Origin: Bdellovibrio bacteriovorus W
Lineage (GTDB): Bacteria > Bdellovibrionota > Bdellovibrionia > Bdellovibrionales > Bdellovibrionaceae
Length of the DNA stretch: 64,000 nt
Reading direction: 5' to 3'
NCBI GenBank assembly: GCA_000525675.1
Contig: CP002190.1
Span: forward strand, 1,178,001 to 1,242,000
A program made the position numbers and the translations under genes. The notes beneath the pieces are model-generated. The model was not told the DNA's origin. It worked only from the letters and a program-made list of their open reading frames with translations, and searched no databases. Shown here piece after piece: positions 27,788 to 36,584 of this stretch. Numbering within the stretch: position 1 is the first letter of the stretch; each line of letters starts with the position of its first letter.

Positions 27788-28900
27788 ATGGCTGAACGTA
27801 ACGAATGGTATGATCTCGGGCCGATTTCAAAACTTATCACAAAGCCAGTGCAGCAGATTGAAGTTAAAGATGTCAGGCTGGCTTTGATTTACAAGGATTC
27901 CGTTTTTAGTGCGATTTCCGGTGATTGCAACCATGTGGGGGGACCCCTTGGTCAAGGGATTCTCGAGGGCGATTACATCGTTTGCCCTTGGCATTACTAT
28001 AAGTTTCACTGGCAAACTGGCGAAGGGGAGCCTGGATTTGAGGCAGACCGAGTCGCAACTTATCCTTTAAAAACTGAAGATGATCACCTATGGGTTTCTT
28101 TAGTGCCAAAGACTTCAAAAAATAAAGCGCCCCATGCTCCGGCTCGATTGGCGCGCAAGCCAGAAAGGGCAGTCGGGCCATTGCGAGTGGCGGGTATATC
28201 CACAACCGTGATGGACCTTAAGTATCCTCGAGTCTCAACATCGGAGATGCTCTTAGAGGATGCTCTCTTGCGCGCTCGAGAAAAGGGCTTCGATACTCAC
28301 ATGGTTAAACTTCGCGAACTTAAGTTTCGCCATTGTGAAGGTTTTTATTCCAAAGCAGCTCATGCTTGTATTTGGCCTTGTTCGATCACACAAATTGATA
28401 ATACGGACGAATTAGAGTCCGTCTATGAAGACCTTGTGCATTGGGCAGATGTGATTATTGTTGCGACCCCCATTCGTTGGGGCTCTGCAAGTTCTTTGTA
28501 TTTTAAATTGGTGGAGCGGCTCAACTGTATTCAGAATCAAATAACGACCCATAACAACCAACTCATCCAAAACAAAGTGGCGGGATTTATTATCACCGGT
28601 GGACAAGACAATGTGCAGGCAGTGGCCGGAAGCATGATGGGCTTTTTCTCAGAGCTGGGGTTCCATTTGCCCCCATTTCCTTATATAGCGCATTCCTTAG
28701 GGTGGAGCATGGAGAACATGGCCCATAATGTTCAGTACGTGCAGCGCAGTCGCGCGTTGAAGGAAGCGGCTGAAGAGTTAGTCGATCGTTGCTCTGAACT
28801 TTCACAATACCTTATTAGTTCCAATGTGCCAGGAACTTTGGTGCATCGTGCGGGGAGAAAGGCCTATAAGGCTGAGCGACACAAGGATATCGAAATTTAA
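27788..28900 (+). CDS. Rieske [2Fe-2S] / NADPH-dependent FMN reductase fusion
   Basis: 370 residues in two parts. Residues 8-105 are a Rieske domain with the full ligand set Cys47-x-His49 and Cys66-x-x-His69 (CNHVGG and CPWHYYKFHW). Residues about 130-340 are flavodoxin-like, of the NADPH-dependent FMN reductase family: LRVAGISTTVMDLKYPRVST (phosphate loop region), then VIIVATPIRWGSASSLYFKL and GFIITGGQDNVQ. The linker is Ala/Pro/Arg-rich (APHAPARLARKPERAVG). The fusion could pass electrons between flavin and cluster. No substrate can be named. It is co-transcribed with the Cys-rich protein. Confidence 0.85.
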   Translation: MAERNEWYDLGPISKLITKPVQQIEVKDVRLALIYKDSVFSAISGDCNHVGGPLGQGILEGDYIVCPWHYYKFHWQTGEGEPGFEADRVATYPLKTEDDHLWVSLVPKTSKNKAPHAPARLARKPERAVGPLRVAGISTTVMDLKYPRVSTSEMLLEDALLRAREKGFDTHMVKLRELKFRHCEGFYSKAAHACIWPCSITQIDNTDELESVYEDLVHWADVIIVATPIRWGSASSLYFKLVERLNCIQNQITTHNNQLIQNKVAGFIITGGQDNVQAVAGSMMGFFSELGFHLPPFPYIAHSLGWSMENMAHNVQYVQRSRALKEAAEELVDRCSELSQYLISSNVPGTLVHRAGRKAYKAERHKDIEI

Positions 28901-28969
28901 GTTAAGTGCCTAAAGCTAAAGATTAAGTTTCGCCTTATGGGCACCTCATCTTGACTTAAAATTGGCCCC

Positions 28970-29860
28970 ATGGTCTTAAAGGCTATGAAGACAAAGAGAT
29001 TCACCAAGGTGAATATTGAAATCAGCAATGTGTGCAACCTCCAGTGCAGTTTTTGCCCTGAGGTTATCCGATCTAAAAAACTGATGGATTTGGATCTCTT
29101 TCGCAATATTATTCAGCAGGTGGCCCCTCTGACTGAGCAGGTCTGCTTTCATTTGATGGGTGATCCTTTAGTTCACCCGAAGCTCTCTGAATTGATTGGT
29201 ATTTGTGAAGAGAATCAGGTGAAGATCTTCTTTGTCACAAATGGTGTATTGCTGCGAGAAAAACAGGTAGAGCTTTTGTTAAACCCAACTATTCGACAGG
29301 TGAATTTTTCTCTGCATAGCTTCCATGATAATTTTGGTGATAAAGATCCTACGGCGTATCTTTCGCGTATTTTTAGTTTTACAGAGCGGGCGTTTATTGA
29401 GCGACCTGAATTGTATATTAATTATCGCCTTTGGAATTTAAATGATCCAAGAGGGACTGCGACTAATAATAAAAGCATGTTGCATAGAATTGCCGAACAC
29501 TTTGGTGTTGAGCTTCCTCAAGAGTTCGATGTGCGCCGTAAAAAGAGTATTCTTATCAAGAATCGTCTCTATCTTCACTTTGACACGGAATTTGTCTGGC
29601 CGGACTTGGCGCTTCCCGTTTTGGGAACGAAGGGAACTTGTTATGGGTTGGACTCCCACTTTGGAATTCTTGCTGATGGTACAGTAGTGCCTTGTTGTCT
29701 AGATAAGGAAGCGGCGATTCCATTGGGAAAAGTCCAAGAGAGCTCTATTGTAGACATTCTCGACAACCCAAGATCGCAGGCAATCCTCAAGGGATTTCGC
29801 GAGCGCAGGCTCGTAGAGAGCCTGTGCCAGCGTTGTCAGTATATCGAACGATTTCAGTGA
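28970..29860 (+). CDS. Radical SAM protein with SPASM-type C-terminal domain
   Basis: 296 residues. The radical SAM triad is Cys22, Cys26 and Cys29 (VCNLQCSFCPE) when started at ATG 28970; ATG 28985 is equally possible. The TIM-barrel part carries FHLMGDPLVHP and VTNGVLL. The C-terminus GILADGTVVPCCLDKE plus ESLCQRCQYIE is a SPASM-like auxiliary iron-sulfur site. Such proteins modify peptides or small molecules. No precursor peptide is evident in the flanks. It follows the Rieske fusion gene by 69 bases on the same strand. Confidence 0.87.
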   Translation: MVLKAMKTKRFTKVNIEISNVCNLQCSFCPEVIRSKKLMDLDLFRNIIQQVAPLTEQVCFHLMGDPLVHPKLSELIGICEENQVKIFFVTNGVLLREKQVELLLNPTIRQVNFSLHSFHDNFGDKDPTAYLSRIFSFTERAFIERPELYINYRLWNLNDPRGTATNNKSMLHRIAEHFGVELPQEFDVRRKKSILIKNRLYLHFDTEFVWPDLALPVLGTKGTCYGLDSHFGILADGTVVPCCLDKEAAIPLGKVQESSIVDILDNPRSQAILKGFRERRLVESLCQRCQYIERFQ

Positions 29861-29880
29861 GTAGAGTTTAAAATTATCTA

Positions 29881-30441
29881 CTAGATGGCCAGTGGAAGTT
29901 GGGTCTCGTAGAGATATTCTTCCTCTGGGTTGATTGGAAGTTCTGGGGCTAGATTATTACCTTTTTCCATTCCGTAGAGAACATCATCAATCATCACAAA
30001 ACCATGATCATGGTAGGAATTAGATTTGTGCACCCAGTGAATGATCGCTCCGTCTGGTGAAGCACGGTATTTTCCGTTAGAAGCTTTTGCCGTGATATAA
30101 TCACCACAAGCTTGCACGCGTGATCCTGGAGTAAGAGCCTCTGTTGGGATTTTACCGAAAGACTGGTTATAGATAATCTCGATAGTTTCGCGAGGGTTTT
30201 CACCGAGGATCACCTGAAAATGTCTGTGGCCTGTTTTGTCTTTATAGACCTTGCCAAGAATACCTTCAACGTTGCCACGATTCTTATAGGCATTTTTAGA
30301 ATTAAATTTCCAATTCAGAACTTGCTCGTTATTGATAGGCAGGGGTTGTCCCTTGGCCATGCAGAGTGGAGACTCTGCTTGAGCGGTAAGGGTAAAAAAA
30401 CACAGAAGAAGCGCCACAAAACCAAAAGCTGAACGATGCAT
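29881..30441 (-). CDS. Secreted DUF3465-like protein
   Basis: 186 residues with a clear signal peptide (FGFVALLLCFFTLTAQAE). The mature part contains GKVYKDKTGHRHFQVIL, SRVQACGDYI and SPDGAIIHWVHKSNSYHDHG. This order resembles DUF3465 proteins (small OB-like exported domain), but I name it from memory of the pattern only. It may act in the periplasm; partner unknown. It is convergent with the radical SAM gene at 20 bases. Confidence 0.68.
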   Translation of the reverse strand: MHRSAFGFVALLLCFFTLTAQAESPLCMAKGQPLPINNEQVLNWKFNSKNAYKNRGNVEGILGKVYKDKTGHRHFQVILGENPRETIEIIYNQSFGKIPTEALTPGSRVQACGDYITAKASNGKYRASPDGAIIHWVHKSNSYHDHGFVMIDDVLYGMEKGNNLAPELPINPEEEYLYETQLPLAI

Positions 30442-30667
30442 GAAGTGTCCTTAGGTAAGGTTGTTACCAAATTTTTCATGAAAGAAAATAGAAAGTCATA
30501 GAAATAATCTCAGACGCCACTAGTCCAAACGAAAAAACAACAAATAGGGGCTGATTGAAATAGAAAAGCCCTTGGGGGGAGAGCTTTGACAGGGTTATGC
30601 GGAGGCTTTTTCTTTCGTGTCTGTGCTAGATTCTTGTCTTTTACTCAGTCAAAAATGGGACGCGAAA

Positions 30668-30705
30668 ATAGAAAGCCCGATCTGTTATGAGATAGGGCTT
30701 TCTAT
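30668..30705 (-). terminator. Hairpin terminator of the formaldehyde operon
   Basis: Perfect 11-base inverted repeat ATAGAAAGCCC / GGGCTTTCTAT with a 16-base loop, 23 bases beyond the fghA stop. On the minus strand it is followed by TTTTCG, so it is a moderate terminator. Confidence 0.65.
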
Positions 30706-30727
30706 GTGTGAAAGCTATTCTTTCCGA

Positions 30728-31552
30728 TTAGTTCATGGCATTGGCGTGAAAGCGGATGTGCTCTTCAATAAAAGTCGCAATAAAATAGTAGCTATGGTCA
30801 TAGCCTTCAGCCATCACTACTTTAGTAGATTGCTGCTGGTCTTGAGCGGTTTGGCTCCAGTTCGCAGTTAAGAGTTGCCCAGACTTTAAGAAGTCATCTT
30901 CACTTCCTTGATGAATAAGAATGGAATGAGGGTGTTTCTTTCCAGCCTTCAGTAATTCGCAGGCATCATAATTAGCCCAAGCTTCTTTGTTTTCTCCTAA
31001 GTATCCCGTGAAAGCCTTAGTTCCCCAAGGACACTGCATAGGGTTTACGATAGGTGAAAACGCCGAGATCGCTTTAAACTTTTCTGCTTCTTTGAGGCCC
31101 ATGATTAAAGCGCCATGACCGCCCATAGAGTGGCCTGTGATAGAAATATTTTTGCATTTGAAATGGTTTAAAATAATATTGTAAAGCTCTACAGTCACAT
31201 AGTCATACATGCGGTAGTGGTCGCGATACCCTTCAGTGGTTGCATTCACGTAAAAACCTGCACCAGAACCAAAATCGTAAGAATCATGTTCTTGTGGAAG
31301 TTGCAATCCACGAGGAGAAGTGTCAGGACAGATCACCATCAGGTTTTCTTCGGCAAGATACTTTTGTGCTCCTGCCTTCGTGATAAAGTTTTCGTCGGTG
31401 CATGTAAGGCCCGATAGCCAAATGATACAACCTTTGACTTCTCCATCAGGGATGAATGTAGAAAACTTCATTTCCGTTTTTGTAGTTTCTGAATTATGAG
31501 ACCAGAATTGTGTGCGGCCGTTAAATGTTTTGTGGGTTTTAAGAAGATTCAT
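30728..31552 (-). CDS. fghA: S-formylglutathione hydrolase
   Basis: 274 residues. It hydrolyses S-formylglutathione to formate and glutathione, the second step of formaldehyde removal. Motifs: WLSGLTCTDENFI (oxyanion region, hallmark of the family), YVTVELYNIIL, ISITGHSMGGHGALIMGL with nucleophile Ser, and EGYDHSYYFIATFIEEHI with the catalytic His. Length matches the human and E. coli enzymes (278-282). It lies 81 bases downstream of frmA on the same strand. Confidence 0.95.
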   Translation of the reverse strand: MNLLKTHKTFNGRTQFWSHNSETTKTEMKFSTFIPDGEVKGCIIWLSGLTCTDENFITKAGAQKYLAEENLMVICPDTSPRGLQLPQEHDSYDFGSGAGFYVNATTEGYRDHYRMYDYVTVELYNIILNHFKCKNISITGHSMGGHGALIMGLKEAEKFKAISAFSPIVNPMQCPWGTKAFTGYLGENKEAWANYDACELLKAGKKHPHSILIHQGSEDDFLKSGQLLTANWSQTAQDQQQSTKVVMAEGYDHSYYFIATFIEEHIRFHANAMN

Positions 31553-31633
31553 GGGGTCGCTCCTAATTAAATGTCTTAAGACTGAAACAAAAGAAAGGCA
31601 GGTCAGAGGCTAATTACCTCTGACCTAACAGAT

Positions 31634-32749
<1,116 letters not shown>

Positions 32750-32852
32750 TTATTCCTTTGTTGTTCAGCTGTGGCCATCAAGAATGGCAAATTAAAGACG
32801 GCTAAATTTTATAAGACGCAATGGATGTTGACTATAGCATCATTTAAAACAC

Positions 32853-32874
32853 ATTGTTTCTATATGGAAACAAT
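32853..32874. promoter_or_regulatory. Inverted repeat over the LysR gene start, possible operator
   Basis: Perfect 8-base repeat ATTGTTTC / GAAACAAT with a 6-base centre, straddling the LysR start ATG (32864). It sits in the 117-base divergent region shared with frmA. Binding here would allow autorepression; it could also be a mRNA hairpin hiding the start. Confidence 0.4.
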
Positions 32875-33760
32875 CAAGCAAATGCAAAACAGTCTGATTT
32901 TCGTAAAACTTGCCGAAAGTGGTTCATTTTCAGGAGCAGGTAAGGCTCTTGGGATTAGCAAGTCGCAGGTCTCCAAAGCTTTAAAGGCTCTTGAGGAAGA
33001 TCTCGGAGTGACGCTCTTAAATCGCAATACTCGTCAGATCCACTTGACGGAGCGGGGGCGTCAGTACCTGAGCCATTGTCAGCAGGCGGTGAATTTGCTC
33101 GAAAGCGGGAAGACAGAACTGCTTGCTACGGCAAGGGAGCCTCGCGGGAACCTTCGAGTCACCATGGCAGGAGTCTTTAGCGAGAAATTCATTGCTCCAT
33201 GCCTGATTCAGATGGCCAAGAAGTATCCGCACTTAAATGTTCAGGCTCATTTTGATTCTCGGGTTGTAAATATCTTAGAAAATAATTTTGATGTCGCTAT
33301 TCGTATTGGGAATTTGCCAGACTCTAGTTTGCGCTCCAAAAAAATTGGCACCCGAGAAGAGGTGATTCTTGCTAGCCCACAATATTTAAAAAATGTATCC
33401 ATTGAAACACCTTCGGACTTGAAGAAGGCCAATTGTATTGGCGTAGAGGCAGAGTGGACTCTGCGGCGCTCGGGAAAAAACATCAAACTGGATGTTAAAG
33501 GTAACTTTCGCTCGAACAATCCAAGGGTGATGGTAGAAGCCTTACTAAAAGGCCTGGGCGTGGCAAAACTACCCATCGCATACGTCGAGCAAGAACTCAA
33601 AAAAGGAAAGCTTGTCTCTATTCTAGAAGAGTATCGTGAGCCTGCAAAAGATATTTGGTTTATCACGCCTCATAAGATTAAACATAATCACAACGTAGAG
33701 CTATTTTATGAAGAACTAATGCAGTTTTTAGAGAAGAACGGTCAGGGCGAGATTTTCTAG
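32864..33760 (+). CDS. LysR-family transcriptional regulator
   Basis: 298 residues from the ATG at 32864; the frame is open upstream but overlaps frmA and does not match the family. The N-terminal HTH is SFSGAGKALGISKSQVSKAL, then LLNRNTRQIHLTERG. The rest is a periplasmic-binding-like effector domain (DVAIRIGNLPDSSLRSKKIG). Divergence from frmA suggests it controls formaldehyde detoxification, which is inference. Sequence style is of the CrgA/DsdC-like group. Confidence 0.93.
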   Translation: METIKQMQNSLIFVKLAESGSFSGAGKALGISKSQVSKALKALEEDLGVTLLNRNTRQIHLTERGRQYLSHCQQAVNLLESGKTELLATAREPRGNLRVTMAGVFSEKFIAPCLIQMAKKYPHLNVQAHFDSRVVNILENNFDVAIRIGNLPDSSLRSKKIGTREEVILASPQYLKNVSIETPSDLKKANCIGVEAEWTLRRSGKNIKLDVKGNFRSNNPRVMVEALLKGLGVAKLPIAYVEQELKKGKLVSILEEYREPAKDIWFITPHKIKHNHNVELFYEELMQFLEKNGQGEIF

Positions 33761-33807
33761 TTATGAGGGCGTCAGAGGAAGCTCCGACGCCTATGAATTT
33801 CGAAGTC

Positions 33808-34300
33808 TTATTTGAGCGGTTTGACATTGCCACAGTTCGCGTTGACGAACTTAGAAGTGCTAGTCATTTCGTATTTTTGACCTTCGCGGTCTCCAGAGAT
33901 ATTTAGCACAAAAAGAATTGTCGCTTTTCTTTTCTAAATTAAATGTGCCTTTGATCTGTTTGCAATTAGCAGAGCCGGACATTTGTTTGTCAGTGTTTTT
34001 TGTGACATTAAATTTGCAGCCTTCTTCTTTCATCAAAGAATTTGGATCGGTGATCTTTGCTTCTTTAAGGCATAAACGACCGTCGTCATCGGGCATTGAA
34101 TTTTTCATGTGCTTTTCTAAATTTTTGCGTTGGCTTTCTGGCATTGCGGCAAGGGCAGTGCGCATCGCAGCCATAGGATCAAAGCGAATGCCATTTAAGT
34201 TAATATCAATTTGCACTTCCCAAAGGCCCGCTTTCATTTCCATTGCAGCAGATGCAGACGTAGCGATGATAGTCGAAAGTACGATGATAAGATATTTCAT
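33808..34300 (-). pseudogene. DUF3617-like exported protein, C-terminus frameshifted
   Basis: Read straight, the frame from ATG 34300 stops at 33860 (146 residues) and ends in an unlikely CAKYLWRPRRSKIRND. Removing one A of the A5 run at 33910-33914 (plus strand) restores SFVLNISGDREGQKYEMTST, then SKFVNANCGNVKPLK and a stop at 33808-33810. That is the kind of end seen in DUF3617 proteins, with the conserved Cys. The N-terminus is a signal peptide (TIIATSASAA) followed by KAGLWEV, the family opening. The body has four Cys. It is either a real one-base insertion, a sequencing error, or slippage. Confidence 0.75.
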
Positions 34301-34415
34301 GAGATCACTCCTTTGGATAGTATTTAAATATTGGAGTTAATCTTTGCTTTAAAAGCAATCTTAATAACTTATTTAGCCGTGAATTCTCAGAAGGAAGCGC
34401 AGTGTCTTTTTAGAG

Positions 34416-36416
34416 CTAAAATAAATAGACCAAAGCGCCTGATGTTTTACGATCTGTTCCTGATTTGCTCGAAATTCCATTTGCGGAACCGGAGCGTTGA
34501 ATGACTTCATGTGAAACCTGCAGACTTAAGTTCTTTCTCAATTGAAATCTAACGTAAACTTTATGGGTTACAAATTCATCTTGAAAGCTCGCAGGATTAT
34601 TCATCAACTCAGGTGAACGCGATCGACTGTTCGTACTTGTTGCATTAGAAAATTGTCCTTCATAGCCGGCGGTGATTCTTCCCTTGCTGATAGAGATAGC
34701 GGCCAAAGTGGAAGTTCCCCAGCCCCAGTAGTAGCCGCGTTTACGAACAACGGCATTTTGCTCTTGAAGATTCCCACCTTGGTAAGTGATATGATCATCC
34801 AGAGCCCAAGATTTCACCATGGCAAAGTCGCCATAGTAAGCAATCTCCGCACGAATATTATAGCCGTTATAAAAGACATTGGCGTGCGCTGTGGCGCCTA
34901 AAATATTAATTGTTCCATAGAAATCTTCATTCGCACTTTTTTCTTTTGATCCGCGATCTCTCCATGTGGTGCCAGTGCCAACACCCAGAATAAGATCATA
35001 ACCGCGAAGTTCTCCGCGCTCATCTTTTTGTAGATCTTTTTGATTATAGGCGGCTGCTACGACTTGAGCGATGACTTTAAGGTCACCCATTCCATCGCCG
35101 CCAGATTTTTCAATCATCGCCTTTACCATAGCGGTATCGTAAACAAGTTGGCGAGCCTGTCCTGGTTTAGAGTACCCATCAATAGTCACAACTTGCGCAT
35201 CTAAACCAACGACATAGGTATTGCTCGGATCATGTTGATAAGATTTTTGTCCTTTTTCTAAACCAAGGTACATCGAAATATCTGACCAACGCGGTTTTTT
35301 ACAGTCAGGTTGGGAAGCATATTTATTTCCGCTGCTTGCTTTATCGATGGCGTGATTCATCGCAAGACCAGGATTGATGGTGTAGCCCACGATTTTTCCG
35401 GCGGTGCCTTTTTGCAGGAGGGCACAAGAAATTTGGTAAGAGGCTTCACCAATGGCGTAGCCACCAATAGGAGTTAAGATTTGATCATTGATAGAGAGAA
35501 CTTCATGATACTCCATGAACTCCCATGCAACCGACGAAGCAAAGCTGACTAAAAAGGATTCTAAAGAATTAAATCCATTGGCTCTGGCTGTCTGATAGTA
35601 AAGAACTCCTGCATAGACGTGTCCGTAGTTTGCGAATTTATCGTTATCATCAAAGAGCACAGCTTGGCCGTTGGTTTTTTTGCGCAGACCTTCTGTGAAT
35701 CCATAGTCAAAGTCAGCGCGGTTATAGACAAGATTTTTATAATAGATAGCCATTCCAGCAGAGAGCATAGCTCCGAGTTGAATGCCCGTACGTAGGTAGT
35801 TCTTTTTACGTTCGCTTTCTCCTTCATAGATTGCGAAAGCTTTGTTAAATGGGATCGGCTCATTGGAGAGGCGATCAATAAATAGACCTCGCTTTTGATC
35901 GTAGTCTACGAATTTCGACTCCGAAACTCCGTTGACTAGTAAGCCAGCTTTAAAGGCTCTATCGTGAGTGATATAAAGAAAAAAGTTTGCCAAGGCCTTT
36001 ACTAGAGCTTGCTCTTTGGTGATGGAGCCGTCCTTAGAGTCTTTAAATTTCCAGCCGACATTGGTAAAGTCACTGCTGTGAATAGGGCTCCAGTTATGAG
36101 CGTCAACGCTGACAACTTGAGGACTTGAACGCAAAACTCTTAAGTGAAATTCATATTGATGTCTGATGTTTTGTAAAGAGCGATCGGCGAAGTCAGTTGT
36201 GTCATAGTGACGACAAGTTAAATCCACTTTTACATCACTGACTTGATTGGCAACGGAGTGTAAGAGTGCGCAGGTTTCTTTTCTCCACTGTAAGCTATTG
36301 TTTTGGTAAAGGTCACCGATTGAGACGAGAACTTTTCTCGTTGGTTGAAAGGCCTCTGCAGGTTTTCCAGAAAGAACAAAAAGAGAAAGCAATAGAATAA
36401 AATTTAGAATTTTCAA
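34416..36416 (-). CDS. Exported DUF3943-like protein with outer-membrane-type C-terminus
   Basis: About 666 residues from the TTG at 36416, which has AAAGGAGGAG upstream and is followed by a good signal peptide (ILNFILLLSLFVLSGKPAEA). The upstream frame from 36476 lacks these. The middle has the DUF3943 pattern: NYGHVYAGVLYYQTARANGF, SSVAWEFMEYHEVLSINDQI and TPIGGYAIGEA. The C-terminal third is strand-rich and ends GALVYLF, like a beta barrel with terminal Phe. It is probably an outer-membrane protein. No transport substrate can be named. Confidence 0.75.
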   Translation of the reverse strand: MKILNFILLLSLFVLSGKPAEAFQPTRKVLVSIGDLYQNNSLQWRKETCALLHSVANQVSDVKVDLTCRHYDTTDFADRSLQNIRHQYEFHLRVLRSSPQVVSVDAHNWSPIHSSDFTNVGWKFKDSKDGSITKEQALVKALANFFLYITHDRAFKAGLLVNGVSESKFVDYDQKRGLFIDRLSNEPIPFNKAFAIYEGESERKKNYLRTGIQLGAMLSAGMAIYYKNLVYNRADFDYGFTEGLRKKTNGQAVLFDDNDKFANYGHVYAGVLYYQTARANGFNSLESFLVSFASSVAWEFMEYHEVLSINDQILTPIGGYAIGEASYQISCALLQKGTAGKIVGYTINPGLAMNHAIDKASSGNKYASQPDCKKPRWSDISMYLGLEKGQKSYQHDPSNTYVVGLDAQVVTIDGYSKPGQARQLVYDTAMVKAMIEKSGGDGMGDLKVIAQVVAAAYNQKDLQKDERGELRGYDLILGVGTGTTWRDRGSKEKSANEDFYGTINILGATAHANVFYNGYNIRAEIAYYGDFAMVKSWALDDHITYQGGNLQEQNAVVRKRGYYWGWGTSTLAAISISKGRITAGYEGQFSNATSTNSRSRSPELMNNPASFQDEFVTHKVYVRFQLRKNLSLQVSHEVIQRSGSANGISSKSGTDRKTSGALVYLF

Positions 36417-36584
36417 AAGCTCCTCCTTTAGGGTGATAAAAGAGGTAGAGCAAAGACTTGGCCAACTATAAATCACTCATTCTGAGTTATTTTCGAGTTC
36501 AGGAGAAAGGCAATTCTAAATGCCAAAAAATGTTGTACACGGTGACTGATAGGTGAGCAGGGTTCGCTGAATAATTACGCGTAT

